Notes: a model not told the origin generated them from the sequence alone. Numbered from the stretch's first letter, positions 24,926-33,789 are shown. The stretch is 64,000 nucleotides of DNA from ZC4RG19 sp017577565 (GCA_047459075.1 VSCH01000013.1:1-64000); one strand, 5' to 3'. Made by a program: numbers and translations.

Positions 24926-25028
24926 GGGCGTCGGCTTCCCCGTGGCGGCGCGCCCACACATCTGCGCCCTCGTCGCCCGCCGGGTTGGGCCGGCCGGGAC
25001 CGGGAAGCACCGGACCGGAGGTGATCGC

Positions 25029-25499
25029 ATGACCCGACGACCGACGTGGCTGGCCCGTGCGGAGCACGCGGTGGACGAGCGCACGGCCCCGCCGGCCGGC
25101 GAGCGCACGTTCGCCCGCGGGCGCGCCGCGACCCGGCGGGACCGCCGGACGCTCCGCCGCGAGCAGCAGGACGAGATGGCCCGGGCCTGGGGCGGCCTGG
25201 GCGTGCTGACCGACGCCCAGGTGAAGGGCGGGATCACCGGGCTCGTCGCCGGCGCGGTGATCGGGGCGCTGCTGTTCCTGCCCCTGGGTCTCGTGGGCTG
25301 GGCCGGGCTGGCGCTCGGCTGGCGCCTGCTGATCGCCGCGCTCTGCGGCGCCCTGGCGGGGGCGGCGGCCATGATGGTCTACCTCGGCGGCCGCGAGCCC
25401 GAGCTCGAGGGCGAGACCCGCGACGTCGACGGCCCGTCGGTGGGGACGAGCCCCCGCGACGCCCGCACCGACGACCGCGGGCGGCCCGAGACGGGCTGA
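25029..25499 (+). CDS. Two-helix membrane protein
   Basis: A 156-residue protein, ATG after GGAGGTGATCGC. A basic N-terminal region (RGRAATRRDRRTLRREQQDE) precedes LTDAQVKGGITGLVAGAVIG, the first transmembrane helix, then GLALGWRLLIAALCGALAGA and an acidic tail. Arrangement resembles small tachyplesin-like or DUF-type actinobacterial membrane proteins, none assignable. Divergent from the acidic protein at 24692. Confidence 0.65.
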   Translation: MTRRPTWLARAEHAVDERTAPPAGERTFARGRAATRRDRRTLRREQQDEMARAWGGLGVLTDAQVKGGITGLVAGAVIGALLFLPLGLVGWAGLALGWRLLIAALCGALAGAAAMMVYLGGREPELEGETRDVDGPSVGTSPRDARTDDRGRPETG

Positions 25500-25569
25500 G
25501 GACCCGCGCCCGGGCCACCGGGTCCGTCGCTCGGGCCCCGGGCGGGCGGTCGACGCGGGCGCCGGTCGC

Positions 25570-26277
25570 TCAGCCCGTCGCCGCGGCCGCCGCGTCCCGG
25601 GCCGCCGCCAGGGCCGCGGCCAGCCCGTCGGGGTCGGCGACGGTCACGGTGGCCGCGGGGTGGCGGATCAGGCCGGTCGGCATGATCGCCGGCACCGGCT
25701 CGTGGAACCGGATGCAGAGGCCGCCCTCCGTCGTCGTGGCGAAGGTGACGCCCCGGTCGGCGAGCGAGAGGTGCGGCGGCCCGGCGACCTTCCACCACTC
25801 GTAGGGGCCGGTGCGGGTCGTGCCCGCCACGTTGGCCACCGGCGTTCTCAGCGACCAGCGGCCGAAGCGGACGGTCAACCGCCCGCCGCGGACCTCGACC
25901 CCGCTGGTGTCCGGCGTGACGCCGGCGACCCGGGCGGCCAGCCGCATCCGGGCGTCGTCGAAGGCGAAGGCGAACGTCGTCGGGTGCTCCTCGGAGGAGC
26001 TCCCCGCCGTCCCGGCCGCGGGCCGGGCCGCGGTGGCCGACCGCTCCTCGGCCCGGCGGCGCCGTCCCGTCCCCCGCCCGCGGGCCGACCGTGGCGTCGG
26101 CGGCCGTCGCGTGGGCTTGTCCTGGTCCTTCCCGGCGTGGTGGCCGGGGCGGTTCTCCGGTGGCACCGGTCCCGGGCCGCTGCCGCGCGGCGCCGGCGGC
26201 GTGCCGTCGGCCACGGCGGCGGCGTGGTTGGGGTCGGCCGGCGTGTGGCCGGAGCGGAAGACCTCAGGCGTCCCCAC
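25570..26277 (-). CDS. Conserved actinobacterial protein with PH-like beta domain
   Basis: A 235-residue protein. Residues about 105-225 are a well-ordered beta domain with RLTVRFGRWSLRTPVANVAG, GPYEWWKVAGPPHLSLADRG and GGLCIRFHEPVPAIMP. These blocks are typical of a conserved actinobacterial hypothetical family. The first 95 residues are basic, Pro-rich and probably disordered, and the GTG start (26277) may be too long; a shorter protein is possible. Function unknown. Confidence 0.65.
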   Translation of the reverse strand: MGTPEVFRSGHTPADPNHAAAVADGTPPAPRGSGPGPVPPENRPGHHAGKDQDKPTRRPPTPRSARGRGTGRRRRAEERSATAARPAAGTAGSSSEEHPTTFAFAFDDARMRLAARVAGVTPDTSGVEVRGGRLTVRFGRWSLRTPVANVAGTTRTGPYEWWKVAGPPHLSLADRGVTFATTTEGGLCIRFHEPVPAIMPTGLIRHPAATVTVADPDGLAAALAAARDAAAAATG

Positions 26278-26372
26278 GGTCGCCCCCCGGCCGGTCCTGG
26301 TCGTCTGGTGCAGTCATGGGTGGGGGCTACCCGCCCGGGCGTCGCCCCACCCGGCCGGATGCCGGGCGCCGG

Positions 26373-26633
26373 TCACGGGAGCCGGCCGACGCCCCGGTGG
26401 TCGGCGGCCACCGTGGGCGCCAGGTGGGTGAGCTGCCACCGGACGTCCGCCCCGCAGACCGGGCACCGCGGCGCCGTGGCGCCCCCGGCCATGGCCTGCA
26501 GCCGGCCCTCGCCCTCGCAGCCCTGGTGGTCGACCAGCTCCCAGGCCCCGGCCCCGGGGATCGCGTCCCCCGTGCCGACCCGCGTGCCGGCCCAGGCGAT
26601 CTGGTGCGCGCCCCGGTCGATGCGTTCGACCAT
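26373..26633 (-). CDS. Small zinc-knuckle protein
   Basis: An 86-residue protein, ATG 26633 with GAGGG upstream. CPVCGADVRWQLTHLAPTVA near the C-terminus has a CxxC, with an earlier Cys/His (VDHQGCEGEG) that could complete a metal site. The N-terminus (HQIAWAGTRVGTGDAIP) is beta-like. It resembles small actinobacterial proteins with a LAPTVAxDH tail. Function unknown; the neighbouring PH-like gene is on the same strand. Confidence 0.6.
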   Translation of the reverse strand: MVERIDRGAHQIAWAGTRVGTGDAIPGAGAWELVDHQGCEGEGRLQAMAGGATAPRCPVCGADVRWQLTHLAPTVAADHRGVGRLP

Positions 26634-26832
26634 GCCCTCGCGGTACCCCGTGGCCGGCCCGGCGAGCCACGCCCGCGAAATCCCTCCGGAGCGCGTCACG
26701 AAGCGCGCGCCGCGCAGTCTTCTCTCGGGACGAGTGCCAGGAGGAGAGCAGGGTGGACCCGACCACGCGACCCGAGCGAACGGAGAGCCGGCGCCCGAGC
26801 ACGCCGACCGTCGCGGCGACCCACGCGGCGCG

Positions 26833-27003
26833 ATGGGCGTGGTGACCGTCATCCTCGCCGCGTTCTTCGCCGGCGTCGGCGCCTCGCTCACGCTCGAGGT
26901 CGTCACCGACCCGGCCGCCCCCGACCGCCGCACGACCGGCGTGCTCGCGGCCCTGTCCCTGCTCGTGGCGGTGGTGACGCTGACCTCGCAGGCCTTCGGG
27001 TAG
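26833..27003 (+). CDS. Small membrane protein
   Basis: A 56-residue protein, ATG 26833. Two hydrophobic stretches (VVTVILAAFFAGVGASLTLE and VLAALSLLVAVVTLT) flank a short polar loop. No good ribosome binding site is visible and the start may be upstream. Function unknown. Confidence 0.5.
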   Translation: MGVVTVILAAFFAGVGASLTLEVVTDPAAPDRRTTGVLAALSLLVAVVTLTSQAFG

Positions 27004-27025
27004 GCGGCCGCCGGCCGGCCGGGCG

Positions 27026-27031
27026 TAGCCT
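27026..27031 (+). promoter_or_regulatory. -10 element of the DUF167 gene
   Basis: TAGCCT lies 5 nt before the GTG at 27037. No ribosome binding site is present. Confidence 0.4.
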
Positions 27032-27036
27032 CTGGC

Positions 27037-27336
27037 GTGGCCAGCGTCGAGGTCGCCGACGACGGCAGCGTCCTGCTCACCGTCCACGTCCAGCCGGGTG
27101 CCTCCCGCCCCGGGGTGGCCGGCACCCACGGCGACGCCCTGAAGGTCAAGGTGGCGGCACCGCCGGAGCGGGGCCGGGCCAACGCCGCCCTCGAGCGGCT
27201 CCTCGCCGAGGAGCTCGGCCTGCGGCCCGCGGACGTCGCGGTGGTCGCCGGGCACACGGGCCGCCGCAAGCGGGTGCGGCTGCGGGGCGCCGACCCGGGG
27301 CGGGTGCGGGCCTGGGTCGCCGCCCACGGCGGCTGA
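27037..27336 (+). CDS. DUF167 (YggU) family protein
   Basis: A 99-residue protein. SVLLTVHVQPGASRPGVAG near the N-terminus, LKVKVAAPPERGRANAALER in the middle and GHTGRRKRVRL near the end are the three conserved blocks of DUF167/YggU. The fold is known from structures but the function is unknown. The gene is preceded by a -10-like hexamer and has no Shine-Dalgarno. Confidence 0.92.
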   Translation: MASVEVADDGSVLLTVHVQPGASRPGVAGTHGDALKVKVAAPPERGRANAALERLLAEELGLRPADVAVVAGHTGRRKRVRLRGADPGRVRAWVAAHGG

Positions 27337-27365
27337 CGGGGGCGCCGGCGGGCGGCGCCGGGCGC

Positions 27366-28361
27366 TCAGCTCGCGGTGGCCTCGGGCAGTTCGACCCGCG
27401 GGGCGCCCACGCACTTGGTGAGCGCCCGGCCCTGGCGGAACACGGACACCGGGCCGTCCTCGCTCACCACGACGGCCAGGGCGTCGGGGTGGTCGTAGGT
27501 CCACCGGGCGGCCGAGCGGTGGCGCATCCCCTTGTCCTCGATCGCCACGGCCGCCTCGGCCTCGAGCGACCAGCGCAGGCCGACGCCGAGGTGGTGGATG
27601 GCGCCCCGGTGGTCCACGAGGGTGGCGAGGTCGGTCTGGGTGAGGGCCGCCAGCAGCGCCGGGTAGTGGTGGCGGTGGACGACCGACAGCTCGGGCGCGT
27701 CGACCGCGCGCTCGATGTCGAGGCCGTCGCGCACCCCGTCGACCGGCACGACGAACGTCGCCCCGACGCGGGACGGGCTGAGCCAGTGCAGGGCCAGCTC
27801 GAGCAGCCCGCCGACCACCGGTCGGGGGATCGGCGGGAGGTGCGGGTCGAGCTTGCGCTGCTGGGCGGCGGCCGTCGCCCGGGCCGTCCAGCGGTAGCCG
27901 GACCACTCGATCGTGCGGGTGGAGGTGAACAGCCGGGTGGCGTGGAGCACCGGCGTGCGCTGGACGATGTAGACGCCGGTGTCGGCCTGGATCTGGATCA
28001 GGTCGGCCTCGTACTGGACGCTGCGGCGGAACAGGGCCAGGCTCCGCCGGCCGTCGGGCTCGAGGACGAGGAACGACGCCCGCCCGTCGGCGTAGCGGCG
28101 GGCGACGTCGAGCGGCTGGTCGTCGAGCGGGATGAGGTCGGCGAGGTCGCCCGCGGTCACGAGCGACCGGTCGCCGGGCACGATGATCGACCCGTAGACG
28201 GGGGTGCGGCGTTCGAACCGGGGCGGCCGGCGGGCGTAGCCGAGCTCGTCGAGGATGAGGGCGAGGATCGGGCCCTCGGCGTCGATCACCACCCCGTCGT
28301 CGTCGAGCTCGGACAGCAGTCGGCGGGAGGCCCGGCTGAGGTCCAGGGCTGCGTCCACCAC
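27366..28361 (-). CDS. Divergent diadenylate cyclase (DisA_N-like) protein
   Basis: A 331-residue protein. The C-terminal 120 residues match DAC domains, which make c-di-AMP from two ATP. TDLATLVDHRGAIHHLGVGL aligns with the DGA block, with Asp244 kept but Gly replaced by Leu245 (DLA). GMRHRSAARW (278-287) matches GTRHRAA with RHR intact, and AVVVSEDGPVSVFRQGR is the next strand. The N-terminal 190 residues, unlike CdaA (membrane) or DisA (helix-hairpin-helix), form a separate soluble domain that may sense a ligand. Activity is uncertain because of the DLA change. Transcribed away from the ferritin-like pair. Confidence 0.75.
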   Translation of the reverse strand: MVDAALDLSRASRRLLSELDDDGVVIDAEGPILALILDELGYARRPPRFERRTPVYGSIIVPGDRSLVTAGDLADLIPLDDQPLDVARRYADGRASFLVLEPDGRRSLALFRRSVQYEADLIQIQADTGVYIVQRTPVLHATRLFTSTRTIEWSGYRWTARATAAAQQRKLDPHLPPIPRPVVGGLLELALHWLSPSRVGATFVVPVDGVRDGLDIERAVDAPELSVVHRHHYPALLAALTQTDLATLVDHRGAIHHLGVGLRWSLEAEAAVAIEDKGMRHRSAARWTYDHPDALAVVVSEDGPVSVFRQGRALTKCVGAPRVELPEATAS

Positions 28362-28498
28362 CTCACGATACGGGGGCGCGGGCGCATCGGCGCCCCCGCC
28401 GGCCCGCCCGCACCGGGCAGCGACGTTTGGCGTCCGCGACGCGGGGTCGCCGCACGTCCGCGTGCGGGCGCCCGGAACCGCCGAGACGGAGGAGACCC

Positions 28499-29704
28499 AT
28501 GGCGTTCAACCCCCTGGAGCAGCGAGGGATCCCCGTCGAGGAGCAGTTCCGGAGCTGGTCGGAGCTGTCGGTCGAGCCGCTGGACAAGCTCGGCGACCCC
28601 TACACGCGGTGCCGGGTGATCCTCATGAACGGCATCGAGGTCGAGTCGATCCTCTTCGCCCACCAGTTCGCCCGGGCGACCGACGACCTCGACATCCGGC
28701 GGGCGCTGGCGCTGGGCCGACGCATCGACCAGCAGCAGCGGGCCGTGGTCAACAACCTCAACCCCGGGGACCAGAGCCCGCTCGAGACGACCATCGGCTA
28801 CGAGCAGGTCGCCGTCGACCTCACGGCCTGGCTGGCCCGGAACGAGCCCGACCCGGCCCTCAAGCAGGCGCTCGACTTCGCCCTGCTCGAGGACTTCGAC
28901 CACCTCTACCGCTACGCCAACCTCTACGAGCTGATCGACGGCCGGGACGCGGCCGAGCTGACCGACTCGCTGACCGAGATCATGCCCGGCCGCCCGACGG
29001 TGGTGGAGCACCGCCACCCCTACGACGACGTGCGGCCCCACTACGACACCCACACCGTCGACCCGCTGTCACGGCTCCACGTCATGACCATCGTGGCCGC
29101 CGAGCAGCAGACCATGAACTACTACCTGAACCACAGCGCCGAGCTCGTGGAGCCGGTGGCGCGGGACCTCTACGTCGAGATCTCCCACATCGAGGAGCAG
29201 CACGTCACCCACTACGAGTCCCTGATCGACCCCCTCGACTCGTGGTTCGAGCAGCTCGTCTTCCACAAGTACGACGAGGTCTACCTCTACTGGTCGATGC
29301 TGCAGCAGGAGGCCGACCCCCGCCTGAAGCGGATCTGGGAGCTGCACCTCGAGATGGAGATCGGCCAGCTGCACGTCGCCTGCGACCTGCTGCGCCGCTA
29401 CCAGGGCGTCGAGCCGGAGGAGATCCTGCCGCCGGAGCTGCCCGAGGTGCCGCTGACCTTCGAGACCAACAAGGAGTACGTCCGGTCGGTGCTGGCCGAG
29501 CAGGTCGACCTCCGGGCCGACGGCACCGGGTACCGGCCGCTCGACGAGCTGCCCGACGACCATCGCTACTTCGCCTTCCAGGGCATCGTGAACGAGGGCG
29601 GCACCCCGTCCGAGGCGGTGGTCGACGAGAACCGGGTGGTCGACGGCCGCGACTTCCGTGACGAGGTCGAGGGCCCGCACCCCGTGGCCGGCCTCCGGGC
29701 CTGA
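28499..29704 (+). CDS. Ferritin-like (diiron) domain protein, 401 residues
   Basis: A helical protein with ATG after GGAGGAGACCC. Iron-binding-type helices are visible: FALLEDFDHLYRYANLYELI in the N-terminal half, and VEISHIEEQHVTHYESLIDP with the ExxH pattern, then IWELHLEMEIGQLHVACDLL. The arrangement suggests one or two ferritin-like four-helix bundles, longer than rubrerythrin or Dps. It is followed after 70 bp by a second ferritin-like gene. Possible roles are iron or peroxide handling or a diiron oxidase; no substrate motif is visible. Confidence 0.75.
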   Translation: MAFNPLEQRGIPVEEQFRSWSELSVEPLDKLGDPYTRCRVILMNGIEVESILFAHQFARATDDLDIRRALALGRRIDQQQRAVVNNLNPGDQSPLETTIGYEQVAVDLTAWLARNEPDPALKQALDFALLEDFDHLYRYANLYELIDGRDAAELTDSLTEIMPGRPTVVEHRHPYDDVRPHYDTHTVDPLSRLHVMTIVAAEQQTMNYYLNHSAELVEPVARDLYVEISHIEEQHVTHYESLIDPLDSWFEQLVFHKYDEVYLYWSMLQQEADPRLKRIWELHLEMEIGQLHVACDLLRRYQGVEPEEILPPELPEVPLTFETNKEYVRSVLAEQVDLRADGTGYRPLDELPDDHRYFAFQGIVNEGGTPSEAVVDENRVVDGRDFRDEVEGPHPVAGLRA

Positions 29705-29774
29705 CCGGCCGGGCCCCGCGCCCGCCCCGCCACCCCGTCCGAGCCCCACCCGCACGACCGAAGGAGCACCCCCG

Positions 29775-30470
29775 ATGACGATCCTCGTCCCCACCAAGGC
29801 GACGGGCGCCACCGCCAAGACCGCCGAGATGACCTACGTCGAGCCCGCCCAGCAGGTGACCGACGACGAGCTGGCCGCCGCCCTGCCCGACGCCGGCCTC
29901 GACATGGCCTTCGTCGCCGACTTCCTCAGCGCCGCCCTCACCCACGAGCGCTGCGGCCGCCACCTCTACCGGTCGGTCGCCGCCCGGACGAACAACCCCG
30001 TGCTGAAGCGCCGCTACGAGGAGCTCGGCCAGGAGACCGAGCGCCACGCCGAGATCCTCGAGGACCTGATCGCCGGCATGGGCGGCAACCCGAGCTACGT
30101 CAGCCCCGCCGCCCGCGGCGTCGAGGGCGCCGACACGAAGCTGGTCGAGAGCACCTCGCTGCTCGGCGGGTCGCTCGACGTGACGACCCGGGAGATGGTC
30201 ATGCTCCAGGCCGTCTTCCTGGCCGAGTCCCTCGACCACGCGCACTGGCAGACCATCGCCGAGCTGGCCGACCACCTGCCGGACGGTGACCTCAAGGACC
30301 GCTGGGCGCGGGCGGTCGGCGAGGTCGGGCCCGAGGAGGACGAGCACCTCGAGTGGGCCCGGGAGACCATGGGGAAGATGGTCATGCTCCAGGCCGCGAG
30401 CGGCACGATGGCCGCGGTCGGCGCCAAGGCCGAGGAGCTCGTCGAGACCGTGCGCGGCTGGTTCTCCTAG
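29775..30470 (+). CDS. Ferritin-like domain protein, 231 residues
   Basis: ATG after AAGGAG. Four helices with metal-ligand-type pairs: ALTHERCGRHLYRSVAAR, LGQETERHAEILEDLIAG, AVFLAESLDHAHWQTIAEL and EEDEHLEWARETMGKMV. This is the ferritin-like E...ExxH, E...ExxH arrangement. The C-terminus has another helix. Probably in an operon with the 401-residue protein; together they may form a mixed assembly. Exact function unknown. Confidence 0.8.
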   Translation: MTILVPTKATGATAKTAEMTYVEPAQQVTDDELAAALPDAGLDMAFVADFLSAALTHERCGRHLYRSVAARTNNPVLKRRYEELGQETERHAEILEDLIAGMGGNPSYVSPAARGVEGADTKLVESTSLLGGSLDVTTREMVMLQAVFLAESLDHAHWQTIAELADHLPDGDLKDRWARAVGEVGPEEDEHLEWARETMGKMVMLQAASGTMAAVGAKAEELVETVRGWFS

Positions 30471-30489
30471 CCGCGCCCGCCGCCCCGGG

Positions 30490-31998
30490 TCAGACCAGGT
30501 AGCCGGCCTGGTGGGCGGCGATCATCGCCGCCGCCTCGGCGTAGGTCTCCGGGCCGTAGGTGCGGGGCGGCGGCATCGAGGCCCGCACCGCCTCGACCTC
30601 CTCGGCGGTCAGGTCGCAGGTGCCGGTGATGGGCTCGATGCCGTAGAGCCGGGCCGCGTTGACCCCGAAGATCTTCGCCTTCACCTCGTCGGTGAGGGCG
30701 GGGTAGCCGTGGCGCTCCTGCAGCTCCTCGCTGATCTGGAAGGTGCGCATGGCCTGGATCTGGTCCTGTGGCGTGCCGAACCAGATCGAGTCGGTGCCCC
30801 ACAGCACCCGGTCCTCGCCGACGTGGCGCAGCAGCTTGCCGAGCACGTGGGCGGCGGCCGTCGGGTCGCGCATGAGGAACCACCAGGTGCCGCCCAGCTC
30901 GGCGTAGACGTTCGAGTTGGGCTCCACCCCGGCGTCCTGGAGCGAGCGGATGAGCCGGTCGACGCCCTGGGGGTCCGGGTCGTCCGGGTCGTAGGGCCCC
31001 GTGCCCCCGCCGCCGGGCTCGAACCCCGAGTGGTAGACGACGAACGCGATGTCGGGGTTGCGGGCCGCCGCCGGGCCGATGTCGCGGGGGTCGGCCAGCT
31101 CGGGCGTCGAGCCGACGATCGAGCTGATGCCCTTGTGGGTGCAGATGATGGGCGGGCCGATCTCGCGCACGTGGTCGATGAACCGCTGCCCGATCTGCGG
31201 GCGATCGGGGTCGTGGTCGTCGAAGTAGAAGTGCGCGTCGGTCGGGGTCATCGTGTAGATCTTCCAGGCCGCGATGTCGTAGCGCTCCCGCAGCTCGGTC
31301 ATGCTGGCGAGCGCCGCCTCGATCGGGCCGTGGTGCGGGTAGGCGCCGCCGTGCATCAGCACCCGGCCGTCGCAGCCGAGCCGGGTGGCGACGTCGATGG
31401 CGAAGGCCATGTCGTCGGGCTGCAGGCCGGCCAGCGAGGCGGTCGGCAGCGCCGAGAGGATCGTCATCGACGTGTCGGAGCGGACGAACACCTCCCGGAA
31501 GTAGGCCTCCGCGGTGAAGCAGGCCTTGGCGCCGGCCGCGCCCCGGCCCTCCTCGCACCCCGACTGCGGGAAGGCCGCGGTCCACTCGCCGATGCCGGGG
31601 TCGGCGTCGTAGTTCACGTAGTGGGTCTGGACGTCGAAGATGAACTCCTCGCCGCCCAGCTCCTCGAGCGCCGTGGCGGTGTCGCGGGTGGCGTCCTCGG
31701 ACACGTCGAAGGTGCCGCCCGGCCGCTCGCCGCGGCTGGCGGCCTCCTCCTTCGAGCAGGCGGCGAGCACGAACAGCGTCGCCGCGGCGCCGGTGATGCT
31801 GCTCAGGAAGCGTCGCCGCGACATGTTGAGGCGACGGGCGTTCTCGTCGGCCAGGCGGTACGTGCGGCGGATGGCCTCGCGCACCACCGGGCCGTGGGGG
31901 ATCGGGTGGAACTCGCCGTTGGAGACCGGTCCCAGCTTGATGGGCAGGCGGGGCTCGTCGTCCTCGTCCCCGCGGAGGATGTGACTCCAGTCACGCAC
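30490..31998 (-). CDS. Tat-exported amidohydrolase lipoprotein
   Basis: A 502-residue amidohydrolase-2-type TIM-barrel protein. The signal is unusual: a 58-residue hydrophilic stretch precedes a twin-arginine segment, MSRRRFLSSITGAAATLFVL, ending in a lipobox LAAC (Cys near residue 81). The barrel begins EFIFDVQTHYVNY, where HxH normally binds metal but here Thr-His follows Gln. Later pieces are IICTHKGISS, AFVVYHSGFEP and VLWGTDSIWFG, the last carrying the catalytic Asp. Such proteins hydrolyse or decarboxylate cyclic carboxylates. It converges on the ferritin-like genes. Confidence 0.8.
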   Translation of the reverse strand: MRDWSHILRGDEDDEPRLPIKLGPVSNGEFHPIPHGPVVREAIRRTYRLADENARRLNMSRRRFLSSITGAAATLFVLAACSKEEAASRGERPGGTFDVSEDATRDTATALEELGGEEFIFDVQTHYVNYDADPGIGEWTAAFPQSGCEEGRGAAGAKACFTAEAYFREVFVRSDTSMTILSALPTASLAGLQPDDMAFAIDVATRLGCDGRVLMHGGAYPHHGPIEAALASMTELRERYDIAAWKIYTMTPTDAHFYFDDHDPDRPQIGQRFIDHVREIGPPIICTHKGISSIVGSTPELADPRDIGPAAARNPDIAFVVYHSGFEPGGGGTGPYDPDDPDPQGVDRLIRSLQDAGVEPNSNVYAELGGTWWFLMRDPTAAAHVLGKLLRHVGEDRVLWGTDSIWFGTPQDQIQAMRTFQISEELQERHGYPALTDEVKAKIFGVNAARLYGIEPITGTCDLTAEEVEAVRASMPPPRTYGPETYAEAAAMIAAHQAGYLV

Positions 31999-32037
31999 GG
32001 GACCAGTGAACCACCCCGGCGGGCGGCCTGCTCGGGC

Positions 32038-33741
32038 TCAGAGCGGCGGCAGGCGCTGGTCCAGGTCGACCAGGCCGGCGAGCGGGTCGCCGGCCTCCGC
32101 CAACCGCGCCGGCGCCGTGCGGACCGTCCACCGGTCGGGCCGCAGGTCGGGGTCGTCGAGCTCGTCCCACTCGAGCGGCACCGCCACCGGACCGCCGGGC
32201 GCCGCGAGGACGCTCCACGGCGCGGGCGGCGGGCGGTCGGGGGCCGCGGGGCCGGCGTCGAGGCGGGCCCGGCCGCGCCGGTCGCGGCCACCCCCCGGCG
32301 ACGCCACGAGCTCCGGGACGGTGGCGCCGACGGCCCGGGCCAGCCCCTCGGCCCAGGCCCGGGTCTCCTCCGTCGACGGCCCGCGGCCGACCGGCACCCG
32401 GACCTCGACGTGCCGGCCCCGCAGCGTGGGCCGGGCCTCGAGCCGGAGGTGGTCGAGCGCCGCGCGGAACAGGCGGGCGAGCACGAGGACGTCCTCGAAC
32501 GAGGTCCGCTCGCCGGGGGCGATGTCGACGACCGCCCAGGTCGGCCGGCGGACGTCGTCGCGGCGCGCGAGCCACGGGCGCAGCTCGACGGCGCCGGCGG
32601 CCGCCAGCCAGGCGACGGCCGGCGGGCTGTCGAGCACCGGGTACCACCGGGCCGTCCCCGGGCCGGCGCCCTCGTCGCGCCAGCGGTCGACCCAGTCGGG
32701 CGCGCCGCGGGGGAGGCCGGTCCGCCACGGGGCCGCCCGGCCGCCGGTGGGGTGGTGGCGCCGGGCGACCGGCCGGTCGACCAGGTGGGGCAGGATCGCC
32801 GGGGCGGCGGTGGCGTACCAGCGGACGAGGTCGCGCCGGGTCACCGGCTCCTCGCCGTCCCGGCCGGGGAGCAGCACGGCGTCGAGGTCCGCCAGCTCCA
32901 GGGCTCGGCCCTGCAGCTCCCAGCGGCCGCCCCGGCCCGGCAGGGCGTCCAGCGCCGCCAGCTCCTCCGCCGTGGGCGGCGACCACCGGGCGGCGCCCAG
33001 GCGCTCCTCGGCCTGGGCCGGCGGGCGGTCGCTGTGCCAGCGGGCCTCGGGAGCCGCCGCGACCTCGTCGTTGGTGCGGCCGGTCTTCACCGAGCGGGGG
33101 TGGTCCTCGGGGTCCCAGCCGGGCACGGCGTGCTCGTCGCCCTTGTGGAGCAGCAGCCACCGCTCGCGCCGCGACCGGTCGCGGTCGGTGCGCACGAGCA
33201 CGAAGCGACCCCGCAGCTTCTCGGCCTCGACGTCGAAGTGCAGCTCGCCGGCGGCGATGGCGGCGGCCGGGTCGTCGGTGCCCACGGGCGTCCACGTGCC
33301 GCGGTCCCAGACGATGACGTCGCCGCCGCCGTACTCGCCCGCCGGGATGACGCCCTCGAAGTCGGCGTACTCGATCGGGTGGTCCTCGACGTGCACGGCC
33401 AGGGACCGCACGGTGGGGTCGAGCGTCGGCCCCTTGGGGACCGCCCAGCTGGCCAGGGTGCCGTCGACCTCGAGGCGCAGGTCGTAGTGGAGCCGCCGGG
33501 CCCGGTGGCGCTGGACGACGAACAGGCGGCCGCCCTCGCCGGCGCGCCGGCGCGCCGCGTCCGGGACGGGCGCGGCCTCGCGGCCGTCGCCCGGCGGCTC
33601 GGACGTGCGGTCGAACCGGCGCCTGGCCCGGTACTCCTCGAGGGCGGCGCCGTCCCGGCCCCCGGCGCCGTCGCCCCCGGTCCGGCGCCGGGCCGCGCGG
33701 GCGCCGCCTCGCCGGCGGGGCTCTCGGGCGGACCGGGGCAC
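32038..33741 (-). CDS. LigD-like 3'-phosphoesterase fused to a degenerate polymerase domain
   Basis: A 567-residue protein. Residues about 70-225 are a LigD phosphoesterase domain (RLFVVQRHRARRLHYDLRLE, GTLASWAVPKGPTLDP, EGVIPAGEYGGGDVIVWDRG), with the expected His/Asp/Glu cluster. It removes 3' ribonucleotides and phosphates before end joining. Residues about 290-560 follow the LigD polymerase layout but have lost the catalytic motifs: WAVVDIAPGERTS replaces DLDP, and RPTLRGRHVEVRVP replaces TSGxKGxHV. The polymerase is therefore probably inactive, and may bind DNA or the active polymerase at 14783-15739. No ligase domain. Confidence 0.85.
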   Translation of the reverse strand: MPRSAREPRRRGGARAARRRTGGDGAGGRDGAALEEYRARRRFDRTSEPPGDGREAAPVPDAARRRAGEGGRLFVVQRHRARRLHYDLRLEVDGTLASWAVPKGPTLDPTVRSLAVHVEDHPIEYADFEGVIPAGEYGGGDVIVWDRGTWTPVGTDDPAAAIAAGELHFDVEAEKLRGRFVLVRTDRDRSRRERWLLLHKGDEHAVPGWDPEDHPRSVKTGRTNDEVAAAPEARWHSDRPPAQAEERLGAARWSPPTAEELAALDALPGRGGRWELQGRALELADLDAVLLPGRDGEEPVTRRDLVRWYATAAPAILPHLVDRPVARRHHPTGGRAAPWRTGLPRGAPDWVDRWRDEGAGPGTARWYPVLDSPPAVAWLAAAGAVELRPWLARRDDVRRPTWAVVDIAPGERTSFEDVLVLARLFRAALDHLRLEARPTLRGRHVEVRVPVGRGPSTEETRAWAEGLARAVGATVPELVASPGGGRDRRGRARLDAGPAAPDRPPPAPWSVLAAPGGPVAVPLEWDELDDPDLRPDRWTVRTAPARLAEAGDPLAGLVDLDQRLPPL

Positions 33742-33789
33742 GCCCCCTGCCTACCCGGGCCGGTCCGGGATCACGCCCGCTCTGGCACG

